A stretch of DNA of 42,060 nt, taken from positions 1-42,060 of the forward strand of contig JASAOO010003329.1 in assembly GCA_030849075.1 (NCBI GenBank), written 5' to 3'. Positions 7,485 to 17,584 of the stretch are shown here, piece by piece (position 1 is the first letter of the stretch; the number at the start of each line of letters is the position of its first letter). This DNA comes from Zelonia costaricensis. Lineage: Eukaryota; Euglenozoa; Kinetoplastea; Trypanosomatida; Trypanosomatidae. The position numbers were made by a program, and so were the translations under genes. A model generated the notes under the pieces. That model saw only the letters and a list, made by a program, of their open reading frames with translations. It was not told the DNA's origin and did no database searches.

Positions 7485-8745
7485 CTTGGCGAACGTCATC
7501 CCCTTTTGACCTGTCCCGCACCACCCGCTTCTCCCCTTCCTTTCATGCAGCACTCGTGTGTGTGTGTGGGTGTGTGTGTGTGTGTAGGTCGGTCTTTTAG
7601 CCTGCCAGCTGATGTGTGCCCTCACCCACGCCGGACGGCCACCGCTGCTTACCCTCTGTTCTTGTGCGGCGCTGCTCTCTGCGCTTTGTTATGGCGGACT
7701 TCGCCGTCGTCTCGTCAGGGACGGTGTCGCTCTGCTCACGAGTAACACGCTTAACTAACATCAGCTACCAAGTTGCGTGGAGGAGGCTATCCATCAGCAT
7801 CACACTGGACTTGCAGGAGAGATCGTCAGTGCAGCTGCGTCACATGCGCCCCGGCGTCGTGCTGTGTGGTGAAGTCCAGCAAGGCAAAAGCGCGTCGGTG
7901 TTCACGCGAAGATGAGGTACACACACACACATACTGACACGCGAGTCAGCATGCTGTCTGTCTGCCCCGCCTTCGCCTTCTTGCCAGCCTTTCCCCATCA
8001 GTACAGCTGCTCATCGACGAAGCGCGTGCAGCCGCGTTCACCTCGTGTGCTCTCCGCTGCTAATGGACGCTCTTCCTCCCTGCCCCTCCCCTCCACACAC
8101 GCACACACACCTACGTACAAGAGCGTGTCTCCTCGCTCCGCGCCGCTGCTCCGGTGGCTCCGCCCCCTCTCGTCAAAGTCGCGCAGGGTAGGCGCATCGG
8201 CAGCACGCGCCACTGCTGCCTTCTACTGCACTGACTTCTGTACGTGAAGGTGACGCACCTGCATCAACACAAACACATACGCACACACGCACACATCCAC
8301 TCACTCATCCACTCGTACACTCCTTGCGCGACAGGGCGGGGCACGTGCGTCAGCGCACGAGAGGGCAACAACGGTACGAGGCAAGGTCAGCGCCGACCCC
8401 CCACGTGACTCCCAGCAGGACAAGGAGCACCTCTTCTCTCTCTGTCGCTGTCTCTGTGCGTGCTTGTGCGTGTGCGCTGCGCCGTGCACGCTGACGCTGC
8501 GTGCAGCGGCTGCCGTCTGAAGGTGCGTGTGTGCTAGCACCCACTATTCTGGGCTTTGCGGCAGCCCGCACGACTTGCAGCCGCTAGAGAGCCCTATCTC
8601 TTCCTAGTCTTGTTGTGTTTCACGACTGCCTGCCATCTGCACACTCCGGTGCCGAGCTTCCGAGACATCGGCAGAGCTTATTTCACGGGTGCTCACTCAC
8701 CCAAACACACACACACACACACACACACAGAGCTGTGCGCCTAGA
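7485..8745 (+). other. Intergenic region after the PDCD2-family gene
   Basis: A 1.26 kb stretch with no supported gene. A (GT)n tract lies at about 7555-7585, soon after the stop, and (CA)n tracts lie at 7919-7931, 8094-8110, 8264-8296 and 8705-8728. No strong polypyrimidine tract is obvious before the next gene. Confidence 0.65.
8729..8730 (+). other. Possible trans-splice acceptor AG, 1649-residue protein gene
   Basis: This AG directly follows the (CA)12 tract at 8705-8728 and would leave a 15-base leader. The pyrimidine tract upstream is weak, so the call is tentative; AG sites near 8606 and 8682 are alternatives. Confidence 0.35.
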
Positions 8746-11700
8746 ATGAAATCGCAGCCACCGCACACTGCCCCGATGCCGTCCCCGTCCCCTTCGCTGC
8801 CCCACTCCGACGGCATCGGCAGCTCGCTCTTCTTCTCCGGCTCACACTCGTCCATCTCGTCGGGCGCACCGCGCGGCACGTCCCACGGCGCCTCGCCCCA
8901 GCTCGATGTGCTCAGCGGCGGCGCACCACCTCGCTCCGTCGACGCCACGGAGGTGCCGCGACCGGAGATGCACAACGGCACACGCCACGTCCGAAGCGGC
9001 AGCGGCAGCAGCGGCCGCGACACCGGCACAAGTAGCGCGATGGCGTCCAGCGCGCCCAGCAGCGACCGGCACCACCGGAGTGGCCCCAGCGCCGAGAGCG
9101 GCGCGCCGACGCGGAACGGGGCGCGACACGTCTTGCAAGACTTCTCGTTCCGCTATCCCACGGCGCAGTCCTCGCTCGAGTACGGCGCCCGCGTCGTGCC
9201 ACCGCCGCCACCGCGTCAAGGCTCGGCACAACACGAAGAGGAGCCGTGGGAGTGGGAGGACGTCCGGGGAGTTGAAGCGGGCGACAGAGAGGGCCACGAC
9301 AGCGCGAAGGACGGGGCTGTGTTGGCGGCGGGCAACGCGGGTAGTGGGCTGGGGGCAGACAGGGTGCTCCGCAGCTTGGAGAGCTTCCAGGCGGACCTCA
9401 GTCGTCGACGTCCACGCCCCGGCACTGCGGGGGCGCAGCGACCCCACACGGTGTCCAGCTCGGCCGCCACTCCCACTGCTGCTGCTGCTGCGGCGGCGGC
9501 GGCTCGAGTTGCGGCAGCGGCCACAAGGCTCTCGAGTGACGAGGAGGACAGTCACAGCGCTTCCTTGTCGTCTTCCAGCGTCTCGGCTCGGGTGCAGCAG
9601 GACGCCACACCACCGGCTGCCGCCTCTACCACGGGCACCGCGGGGTCCTCGACGAGGGCGGCCTCTGCGAGGGCCAGTGCCGGCCCCGCGCAACAGCCGG
9701 CCTCCGCTGCGCGGCCGTCGCTTGACGACCCGCTTGCCGCTCTCGATCCGGCGCAGGTGGAGGCGGCGCTGCAGGTGTACATCGACCGCGGCGGCGTCCG
9801 CGCCAGCGAGGTGGCGGCAATGCTGCAGACGCTGCCATGGTGCGCGACGGGCGCGGCGCACGCAACCGTCTGCGAAAAAGCGCACGCGCACCACGCCAGT
9901 GCGGAGCCGGAGGAGGAGGGGGATGAGGAGGAGGAGGACGGGGCCGTGATGCTTGACCCCGAGACGTGGCTCAGCGCTGTAGCCGCCGCGGTGGCGTCTG
10001 CCCACCTCGAAGCTCCTGCCGATGCTCCTGCCGTGCCGGCGGCGGCGGCAACGTCGCCCACGGCCGAGCCCCGCACGGCTGGCACCGCCTTGCCGGCAAA
10101 CGAGTCGCCCCTCGCCAAGACGGTGTGCCAGTCAGACCCGAGCACACCCACCGCAGTTGCGCGGACGGCGCAGAAGCGGAGCAGCACCGGCGAGTCCGAG
10201 AGCAGCGTTGTGCTCGCCGCGATGGCGGTGACTGAGGAGGAGAAGCGCCGCCGTCAGTCCAACACGCACGCGGCTGCAGGCGCGGCCGACAGCCCAACGC
10301 CGTCTGCAGGCGTGCGGCCGCATCAGCACCCACAGCAGGGCACACACGCGGCGGCTCCGCAAAGCGCTTCCACTGACCGGCGTCTCGAGTACGAGGAAGA
10401 CGAAGGTGAGGCGGAGTGGGCCAGCGCTGCGGTCGAGGCCGGCTTTGACGCCCCACCGAAGCCGCTCTTGTCCGCCTCGACGTCCTCGGTGCTGTCGTCG
10501 AGTGGGCGCCCACCGCCTGCGCGTGGCCAGAACGATGTAGCTCACAGAGCGGCGCCGACACCACAAGCGAGCGCCGCGGAGGCCGGAGCCGCGGCAGCGC
10601 ACCCCAGCGTGCCGGGCGATGCACGTCCGCCACGCAGCCCCCCGGCAGGGGCCGCCACGCGGCGCGGTAGCGGTGGCGCGAGCCAGCCATCCGCCGGCAC
10701 GACGACCACGACTAGCAGCGCCGAAGCCGATGCGGGTGTCGCTGCGTCAAGTCCGCCCGCGTCCCTCGCACCCCTCGCCGTCCCGTCCGCTGCCGCGCTG
10801 GCCGGCATGCGGCTGCTTTTCCAGCGGTGCATGCACACCCCGCTTGCCTCCGCCTCGGCACTGCTGACGGACATGGACTGGTACGCGCTGGTCGAGCAGC
10901 TGCGGGAGGAGGGCCGGCACAAGCTGCCGCCGCAGCCGATCCTCGACGACGTGGCCCGCACCATTGCGCTGACCATGGAGGCGGAGCAGCGCCCGACCGG
11001 GCTGAGCTTGAACGAGTTCGTTCGACTTCTTCACCGGCAGCTGGAGGAGGTGCGGGTGGACATGACCTCACCGCCATCGCCAACGAACGCCGGTGATGCT
11101 GCTCATGCCGCGGCTGCCGCGACGCCGTCGGTGGATCACCTGCACTTCCCGTCGCAGCCGCAGTACGTACTCTCCCTCTTCGGCGCCCCGACCCACCACG
11201 GCGGCCCGCGTCGCTCGCGAGTCGCCACGGTCGGCACCGGCACGGGCCAGTGGCGCGTGCTACCGACGTGGTGCATGACGCTTGCCGGGCTGTTCCCCGT
11301 GGAGATGACGACTGTGTGCCCAGTGCCGATTGTGCGGTACCTGCGCAGTGTGGGTCTGATGCACGCCGTGCTGGACGCGATCCTGCAGCGGCTGCAGATC
11401 GAGGTGGAGGCGCTGCCGGAGCTGGTGCCGCCGCCCAACGCGGAGAAGAAGAAAAGGCCAAGGAAGCGCGGCAGCGCGAGGCCCGGTGCGAAGGGGGGCA
11501 CTGCGTCGTCTACGGCGGCGGCCGCCGCAGTACGGGACCCGGACAGCGGCATCGACGAAGACAGCTTCGTGTGGCCGCCGCCGCAGGAGGGCTCGGTGCT
11601 GCGCTCGCGACCCGCCAGCGGTCGAGGCCCGTCACCCGGCGCCGCGGCCCGCCCGCCCAGCTCCGTTGTACTGATGGGCAGCGTGGTGCTCGACGAGGCG

Positions 11701-13695
11701 GCCCCGGCGGGGGCGGGGCCCGGCAGGCCCACGGAGGCTGTGAATGACCTCGCGTGGCAGGAGCAGCCGTCGTGGAACGGCGGCAAGCCGACCGGGCGGC
11801 CCCCGACGACATCCGCGAAGTCGCAAGGCGACGGCGTGGCGGCCAGGCCTGCATCAGCCGGTGGGGCCGGCGCCGAAGCCGCCACGGGGACGGCGGCGCA
11901 GCGCCACCACCGCCGTCACCTGCTGGAGTCCCGCCCGCTGGACGAGATCGGCGCGTCGGTCGTGGCCCGGGCGAAGGCGCGGCGGCTCATGGACACCCTT
12001 CGCCGCCACACCGTGCCCATCAACCGCTACGAGTGCTTCGCGCGGGTGGAGCATGAGGACGAGCCCGTTCAGAAGGCGCTGTGCTTCGTGTCCAAGAAGG
12101 AGCTCAACGCGACGTTCGGCGACGGTGGCGGTGGAGACGGCACGTGCGACGGCGTCGACGACGACTCGGACGCGATGTCGGACATGATTGCCGCCCTCAC
12201 GTACAACCCCGCCGACGAGCTCGCGACGAGCCAAGGCGCGAAGGCGGGGGACGGTAAGCGCGAGGCGGCCAGTAAGCCCATGGACCAGACACGCACCTCA
12301 GTGCGGCCACCACAGCTGCCGCGCATGTCTGCCTCGAGTGTGCTGCCGACAGTCATCACGGGGGCCTCCCGCGCCACGCGCCACGGCCGTGCGCGAAGCT
12401 CCTTTGCGTCCGCGTCCGGCGCGGGCTCGACGGGGCACTCGAACGGCACTGCCCGCAACAGCGGCGGCGCTGAAGCCAGCCAAGCTGGCAGCCCCCCCGG
12501 CGCCTCGCTGCCGCCACCGCCCGTGACGGGGATGTTCCGGATGACAGGCGTGCTCTCGACCGCCCTGCCGCGCAAGCAGGAGGAGGCGCTGGTGCAGCGG
12601 CTGAGCAAGCCATGGTGCGACCCCGCGGCAATGGGGTTGCGCGCCTCGTCCGCCGGCGCCGCCACCAGTCCAGGCGGTGGGGTGCCGTTCCGCGGCACCC
12701 CGAACAGCACGCCGCGGGGCGGTACCGCTGCAGCGACGCACCTCGCAGCCACTGCCACAAGGGCGGCGACACCCATGGCGATCGAAGACCGCCCCGCGCC
12801 CCGCCCTGCCTCGGGGCCGGTGCACCACCGGCGGCACATGCTCCTCAGCACATCCCACGACACATGCGACGGTAGCACCGGGGCTGCGCGGCAGCATCGC
12901 AGCCAGCCAAGCCCCGTGTGGACCGACGGGTTCTGTGCCTCGGTGTGCGCCAGCGGACGCGATCTGCGTGCGTTCCGACCGCAGCGGACGCCGGCCGCGA
13001 AGGCGTCCATGACCCCGACGTCGCCGGGCCCCCTCGACACCACCGCCGCTACCGACAGCACCGCCATAAGCGCGGACACCGATGCGGCTGCGCCTCCGAC
13101 TTCTGCGGGTGGCGCAGCGGCGGCGGCGGCGGCGGCGCTCACCGTTGAGCAGAATCGTGGCTTCTTCTTCTTCAACGTCCCTTCCGTACTTGTGGTGGCT
13201 CCGCTCTCCTCCTCGGCAGCTGCTTCGGCGGCGGCGCAGGTGATCTGCGGAGGCAACAGTGCCACCGGGCAGCATTACCCCCGCGCCCACCATCCGCCGC
13301 GTCCGACGCTGTCAGGGAACGCGAACATCGGCGCAGCACTCGCGGGGCAGTCGCGAACAACGCCGTATCGGCACGACGGGCTGCAGTCCAGGATGTCGAA
13401 GCGCGGAGCGGGCGTGCGTGCGAGCTCCGCGTTGCCGGCTCGCGCAAAGCCGCGCCACAGCAGCCGGTCACCCACGCCGCAGCACCCCAACCCCCGGCCG
13501 CGCGCCACGCCGGACGGCTGCGCGGAGATGGGTGGAGCAGCGGCCGACGCGCGGCAGCAGTCGCAGCCGCAGCAGACACCGCGCTCGCCAGTGCCGCCCA
13601 GCCACCACCACATCTCTCTCTATGAGCGCCGCCTGCAGCGGAAGCTCCAGCTCGCCTACGCCAACGAGCACGCGTACCACCACTTCGCCGAGTGA
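8746..13695 (+). CDS. Large low-complexity protein (1649 residues), function unknown
   Basis: I do not recognise a family. Most of the chain is disordered and rich in Ala, Ser, Pro, Gly and Thr, with runs of Ala and acidic patches. More ordered islands stand out: about residues 340-372 (an amphipathic stretch with AQVEAALQVYIDRGG), 686-771 (containing LLTDMDWYALVEQLREEG and LSLNEFVRLLHRQL, helical and faintly EF-hand-like), 798-895 (QYVLSLFGAP through the WCMTLAGLFPVEM and VRYLRSVGLMHAVLDAIL segments), 1053-1125 (RRLMDTLRRHTVPINRYECF) and the C-terminal 28 residues with YERRLQRKLQLAYANEH. No signal peptide or membrane span is seen. The first ATG after the CA tract at 8746 is chosen; the frame opens slightly earlier at 8689 inside the tract. 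Such proteins in trypanosomatids are often cytoskeletal, but that is inference. Confidence 0.88.
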   Translation: MKSQPPHTAPMPSPSPSLPHSDGIGSSLFFSGSHSSISSGAPRGTSHGASPQLDVLSGGAPPRSVDATEVPRPEMHNGTRHVRSGSGSSGRDTGTSSAMASSAPSSDRHHRSGPSAESGAPTRNGARHVLQDFSFRYPTAQSSLEYGARVVPPPPPRQGSAQHEEEPWEWEDVRGVEAGDREGHDSAKDGAVLAAGNAGSGLGADRVLRSLESFQADLSRRRPRPGTAGAQRPHTVSSSAATPTAAAAAAAAARVAAAATRLSSDEEDSHSASLSSSSVSARVQQDATPPAAASTTGTAGSSTRAASARASAGPAQQPASAARPSLDDPLAALDPAQVEAALQVYIDRGGVRASEVAAMLQTLPWCATGAAHATVCEKAHAHHASAEPEEEGDEEEEDGAVMLDPETWLSAVAAAVASAHLEAPADAPAVPAAAATSPTAEPRTAGTALPANESPLAKTVCQSDPSTPTAVARTAQKRSSTGESESSVVLAAMAVTEEEKRRRQSNTHAAAGAADSPTPSAGVRPHQHPQQGTHAAAPQSASTDRRLEYEEDEGEAEWASAAVEAGFDAPPKPLLSASTSSVLSSSGRPPPARGQNDVAHRAAPTPQASAAEAGAAAAHPSVPGDARPPRSPPAGAATRRGSGGASQPSAGTTTTTSSAEADAGVAASSPPASLAPLAVPSAAALAGMRLLFQRCMHTPLASASALLTDMDWYALVEQLREEGRHKLPPQPILDDVARTIALTMEAEQRPTGLSLNEFVRLLHRQLEEVRVDMTSPPSPTNAGDAAHAAAAATPSVDHLHFPSQPQYVLSLFGAPTHHGGPRRSRVATVGTGTGQWRVLPTWCMTLAGLFPVEMTTVCPVPIVRYLRSVGLMHAVLDAILQRLQIEVEALPELVPPPNAEKKKRPRKRGSARPGAKGGTASSTAAAAAVRDPDSGIDEDSFVWPPPQEGSVLRSRPASGRGPSPGAAARPPSSVVLMGSVVLDEAAPAGAGPGRPTEAVNDLAWQEQPSWNGGKPTGRPPTTSAKSQGDGVAARPASAGGAGAEAATGTAAQRHHRRHLLESRPLDEIGASVVARAKARRLMDTLRRHTVPINRYECFARVEHEDEPVQKALCFVSKKELNATFGDGGGGDGTCDGVDDDSDAMSDMIAALTYNPADELATSQGAKAGDGKREAASKPMDQTRTSVRPPQLPRMSASSVLPTVITGASRATRHGRARSSFASASGAGSTGHSNGTARNSGGAEASQAGSPPGASLPPPPVTGMFRMTGVLSTALPRKQEEALVQRLSKPWCDPAAMGLRASSAGAATSPGGGVPFRGTPNSTPRGGTAAATHLAATATRAATPMAIEDRPAPRPASGPVHHRRHMLLSTSHDTCDGSTGAARQHRSQPSPVWTDGFCASVCASGRDLRAFRPQRTPAAKASMTPTSPGPLDTTAATDSTAISADTDAAAPPTSAGGAAAAAAAALTVEQNRGFFFFNVPSVLVVAPLSSSAAASAAAQVICGGNSATGQHYPRAHHPPRPTLSGNANIGAALAGQSRTTPYRHDGLQSRMSKRGAGVRASSALPARAKPRHSSRSPTPQHPNPRPRATPDGCAEMGGAAADARQQSQPQQTPRSPVPPSHHHISLYERRLQRKLQLAYANEHAYHHFAE

Positions 13696-13789
13696 ACACA
13701 CACACGCACAGAGAAGAATCAACGAACACAAGACTGCTGCGTTGCTGGACGTTTGAGTACTGCTAGACTTGACGGGGACTCAGCGCCGC

Positions 13790-13827
13790 GGGGGTTGGGG
13801 GTGGTGGGTGCGAGGCGGAGGGGGGGG
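13790..13827 (+). other. G-quadruplex motif, sense strand
   Basis: G runs at 13790-13794, 13797-13801, 13806-13808 and 13820-13827, with loops of 2, 4 and 11 bases. It lies 95 bases after the stop of the 1649-residue gene. Confidence 0.55.
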
Positions 13828-14406
13828 TGGAGGAGCCCCAAGACCGCCTTCTACCGCCTCCGCCCACCCTCACGTTGCCCAACCCTCATTTGCCCCCTTC
13901 TTTGCTTCTTTTGCTTTAGATGTACAGGCGGTTGCGCGCGCACGCGTGCGGCGGCGACCCTGCATTCTTCCGCCACCGCCGCTGGCCCCCCCCCCCTCCC
14001 CCGCCCGCCGCTTCTCCCACTTCATCTGGTTTTAGCTGCCCACCACCACCACCACCACCCGGGGCCGCACGCTGCGCTTCGTCACCCCCCTCCCCCCTCC
14101 ACCGACCTCCCTTTTCTCAGTGCCTCTGCTGTCTCCTGTACAGGCACACGGCACGACAAGACACTGCATCGAGCGGGAGGTCACTACAACGGAAAAGAGG
14201 CGATCAACACAACATGTGAGCGGCGAAGTAGCACGCAGGGACGGTTCTGTAAACAAAGAGTACCGATGCACGCATGACGTAGCGCCCGCAGCTTCAGGGG
14301 TCGCCTTGTCGATCGTGAACCGCGTGTTGCGGCGCGTGCCTTGGCACAGCAGCAAAAAAAAGACTCTGGAGAAGCGCTGCTGCGGATGCGGTGCACGTGC
14401 CTTGTA

Positions 14407-14443
14407 AGACGCTCCGCAGGGCGGGCGAGACGCGGAGTCGTCT
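14407..14443 (+). other. Bulged 11 bp hairpin
   Basis: AGACGCTCCGC (14407-14417) pairs with GCGGAG, a bulged T, then CGTCT (14432-14443) around a 14-base loop. No function is known. Confidence 0.5.
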
Positions 14444-14661
14444 GCTGAGATGCGCGTGCTCTTCTTCTCCACTGGCCCCCATGCGCCCCACCTCCACGTC
14501 TTCTTCTTCTGCCTTCCTCGTCTCGCCCCCCCCCTTCCCCCCACGCGCGCCGCACTAACCACCCACGTCACGTCACACACACACACACACACACATCACA
14601 GCCGGTGCACAGGCGTCTCTGCCACCGCGGTGTTGCAAACTTTTTTGTCCTCACCGCTTTG

Positions 14662-14663
14662 AG
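14662..14663 (+). other. Predicted trans-splice acceptor AG, SET-domain gene
   Basis: First AG after the T-rich tract at about 14639-14660. It leaves a 42-base leader without an upstream ATG. Confidence 0.5.
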
Positions 14664-14705
14664 CCTTCTCACACTTCCGCCCCTGGTCTGCACCCGAAAA
14701 AGGGA

Positions 14706-16745
14706 ATGGGCTTGCGGCTGCACCGCGTCGTCGCCCTCGCGTGCGGCGGGAGTGCGGCGGGTCTCGTGTGGCCGCTGAGGCACTGCGTCTCTTCCCCGAG
14801 CAGCGGCGGCAGCAACAGCAGCGGCAGCAGCAGCTTCACCTCCCACTCCGAGGCATCGTCCGGTCTCTTCGGCGAGATGCGACAGGCGGACATCGTCACT
14901 CGCGTCGGCCCCAGCGACCGCCTCCCCGGCCTGCGCGGCGTGTTCCTTACGCGACCCGTAAAGAAGTTCCACCCCATCGAGGTGTTGCCCGCTGCTGCCT
15001 GCGGGGACGCAGCATCGAGCGCACCGTCCGCCACCACCGATGTCGACACCTCTTCCACCACCACCACATCAGCGGGCGCTCCGCTTGCACCCCCGCTCGT
15101 GCTCAACCTCGCCTTTGCGCCACGCCACCGCGTCTCGCTGCGTCGCTTTCTGGCGCTGCGGCACATGTTCAGCAGCGCCGGCTACCTCACGGCAGCGACG
15201 GAGCACGGCTGGTACCTCATCGCGCCCAGCACCGCGGCGCCGCGCTGCCCCGACGTGGCCGGGCTGCAGGCGTGGTGTGCGCGGCACCACCACCGCTACC
15301 TGGCACGGCCACCCCGCAAGGCCCCCACCCATGCGGAGACCGGCGGGGGTGATACGGCGGAGACGGTGGCGAGCGCGGCCGCAGCGTCTTCGGTGTTGGC
15401 GGAGTCTTCCGGCATCGCCCAGCTGGAGGCGGCACTGGACAGCGGCGAGGAGCTCACCGAGGCGCAGCTGCAGCGGCTCGCGGCGGAGGAGGCGGCAGCG
15501 CGCGAACAGCAGCAGCAGCGTGAGGTGGACGAGGTTGAAGAGGAGGATGCCGATGATGACGATGATGACGACGGCAATGGTATGGAGGCTGCGACGGTGC
15601 CAGCCCGGGCTGGGCCCGACGAGGGAGCGCCTCTCACGCCGCCGTCGGTGCCGCCTGCACGCGACCTGCAGTCATCACCGCCGCCGCGGCTCAAGACGGT
15701 GCCGCCTCTCATCACCGAAGAGCACCTCTTCGAGATCAACGACGGCGTGGCGTGGCCGCTGCCGCCTGCCGACGACCTCGCCAGCCCCGAGTACTGGCGC
15801 GACCACCGGCAGCGCATGACCGTGTACGAAAGCAGCGGCGACACCGACGCGGCAGACCAGCGGGACACGCTGCTGGCGGCCCTCCGCGCCGACCCAGCCG
15901 TGTCGCAGCGCCGCCTGTCGGAGCAGGAGCTGTACGCCGCCGCGGAGGCCCTGTACGAGGCGCTGAAGCAGAAGGCCAACATCACGCTGAGCGTGGATGC
16001 CGCGACTGGGCTGCTTTGCCTCGTGCCGCTGCGCGACCTGCGGGCCGGCGAGGAGCTGCTCCTCCACTACGGCCGCGAGTGGTGGACGGGACGGCTGCTC
16101 TCGTCGCTGCTGCTCGCCGTCTCGGACGAGCAGGTCGCACACATTCGCTGGATCGAGCGGCTCTTTGGGCACGCGACAGACAGGAATGAACTCTTCCCGA
16201 TCCTCGTGCCGGCCCACGCGCAGCAGCGGCGGCGGCGGCATCGGCGTGCCGTGCGAGTGGCTGCGAGAGCGGCAGCACGGGTTCGCGCTTCGAGCGAGAC
16301 CCCCGCTGCGCCGCCCCCCTCCCCCTCCGCGGAGGTGCCAGCGAGGTCGGCGGCTCGCAGGGGCCGGCTGGTGCTGTACAACACGGTGAGCCGCAAGAGA
16401 GCCACGGACGCTGCCGTGCTCGCCTTCGCGGTGCGGCGCAGCTGCATGGACCAGGTGTTCCTAAACCGCCTCGTGGTGGGCAACGCGACGGCCGGCGTGC
16501 CGCCCGTCTTCGAGCTGTCCACGCCGGATGCGGAGGTGTCGATGCGAGTACTCCGCCAGGTGCTGCTCGGGGCGCTCACGGGGTACGAGGAACCAGCGCG
16601 GGCCTCCAACGTGGACGCACCAGGCGGTCCTGCTGCCGCTGCTGGTGCTCTCGGGCCCGCGTCGCCGAGCCCAGCCGAGGCAGGAGCTGCATCGCACGTC
16701 GCAGAGGAACCGTCTAACGACGACGAAACCGTCTTCAGCGTCTAG
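14706..16745 (+). CDS. Divergent SET-domain protein
   Basis: This encodes 679 residues. The main evidence is the segment RDLRAGEELLLHYGREWW (residues 443-460), preceded by LLCLVPL, which matches the end of a SET domain where a GEEL...YG motif helps form the active site. Residues about 125-180 (LAFAPRHRVSLRRFLALRHMF and GWYLIAPS) and 335-370 (EEHLFEINDGVAWPL) may supply earlier parts of the fold. The usual NHxCxPN motif just before is not preserved; AN at about 423-424 may be its remnant. Between the halves lies a long insertion with a Glu/Asp run at about 272-292. The N-terminal 30 residues (LRLHRVVALACGG) have basic and hydrophobic character and could be a mitochondrial presequence. SET proteins methylate lysines, of histones or other proteins; the altered motif leaves activity open. 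Confidence 0.65.
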   Translation: MGLRLHRVVALACGGSAAGLVWPLRHCVSSPSSGGSNSSGSSSFTSHSEASSGLFGEMRQADIVTRVGPSDRLPGLRGVFLTRPVKKFHPIEVLPAAACGDAASSAPSATTDVDTSSTTTTSAGAPLAPPLVLNLAFAPRHRVSLRRFLALRHMFSSAGYLTAATEHGWYLIAPSTAAPRCPDVAGLQAWCARHHHRYLARPPRKAPTHAETGGGDTAETVASAAAASSVLAESSGIAQLEAALDSGEELTEAQLQRLAAEEAAAREQQQQREVDEVEEEDADDDDDDDGNGMEAATVPARAGPDEGAPLTPPSVPPARDLQSSPPPRLKTVPPLITEEHLFEINDGVAWPLPPADDLASPEYWRDHRQRMTVYESSGDTDAADQRDTLLAALRADPAVSQRRLSEQELYAAAEALYEALKQKANITLSVDAATGLLCLVPLRDLRAGEELLLHYGREWWTGRLLSSLLLAVSDEQVAHIRWIERLFGHATDRNELFPILVPAHAQQRRRRHRRAVRVAARAAARVRASSETPAAPPPSPSAEVPARSAARRGRLVLYNTVSRKRATDAAVLAFAVRRSCMDQVFLNRLVVGNATAGVPPVFELSTPDAEVSMRVLRQVLLGALTGYEEPARASNVDAPGGPAAAAGALGPASPSPAEAGAASHVAEEPSNDDETVFSV

Positions 16746-17584
16746 GGCGGCCTGTGCTCTTGCAGACGCGGAGCGGTGGCGCAGGGTGCATTGCGAATCG
16801 TGCCGCTCCCCCATCGTTCCCAGCTGTACACAAAGAGACACGCACAAACGCTCTTGCTCGCTGCCACGTCGAAGCGGACGGGGGTTGCCCCACAGCCCGA
16901 GGACGGCTAATATCATCACACAAGCACACACACACACACACACGCGCATGAAGCTCAACGCACCCGTGTGGCACTGCTGCGCGTCAGCAAACGTCTCACA
17001 ACTCGAGCCTGAAATGAAACTCGGTGTGGCGAGAGTGTGTGTGAGGTGGCGCACACACGCTTCGCTGTCTGCGCGAGTCGCTTTTCGCTCGCTTCTTTCC
17101 ATCTCGGTGCCTCAAGAGGCAGCGTGAACTCGTCAACGTCCGCGTGCCGTGCGAACCACGCATGCCGCCTCTCTCTCGCTCTCTGCCCGCTTCCTGCTCC
17201 ACCCCGCCACCCACCCGCCAATCCGCACCTGCACTGGCGCACGCCTCCGCCTCGCCACTTCCCACGCCATCACCGTCTCTCACCTCCCCCCCGGCCTACC
17301 GCTTCATAGTCGGGTTCTCGACTATCTTCCCCGCCTGTATCTTCTTCTTTGAAGGTTAGTGCTTCGCTCCCTCGGTGCGTGTGCGCGTCTGTCTGTCTGT
17401 CTGTCTGTGTGTGCGTGTGTTTGCGTGTGTGGATACCGCGACCCGCGCGAGTGCGTCACTAGCAGGGCACCTCTGCCGTTCGGGCCCCTCCCCCCGGTTT
17501 GCATCACGACGACAACGACCACCACCACTCTTTCTTTCTCTTTCTCCTCTCTTTCCGCGCGCGGTGGCGTAGAGTTCTGGCAAG
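16746..17584 (+). other. Intergenic region before IFT172
   Basis: No gene supported. It has a (CA)9 tract at 16925-16942, a GT/CTGT-rich tract at 17389-17432, and a polypyrimidine tract at 17528-17557 before the IFT172 splice acceptor. Here the order is CA first and GT second, opposite to several other intergenic regions. Confidence 0.65.
17571..17572 (+). other. Predicted trans-splice acceptor AG, IFT172
   Basis: First AG after the strong polypyrimidine tract at 17528-17557; it leaves a 12-base 5' UTR. Confidence 0.65.

Larger units (their letters stand above)
13696..14705 (+). other. Intergenic region before the SET-domain gene
   Basis: A 1.0 kb stretch with no supported gene. It contains a G-quadruplex motif (13790-13827), C-rich runs, a bulged 11 bp hairpin (14407-14443), a run of eight A near 14354-14361, a (CA)n tract at 14574-14594, and a T-rich tract with a splice acceptor. 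Confidence 0.65.

Noticed and set aside
12069..13265. Minus-strand open frame of 398 codons opposite the 1649-residue gene
   Set aside because: A product of high GC content and Ala/Ser-rich sense codons; no domain, no splice acceptor on that strand.
16774..16814. Inverted repeat GGAGCGG / CCGCTCC after the SET gene
   Set aside because: Only 7 bp with a long loop; expected by chance in GC-rich DNA.
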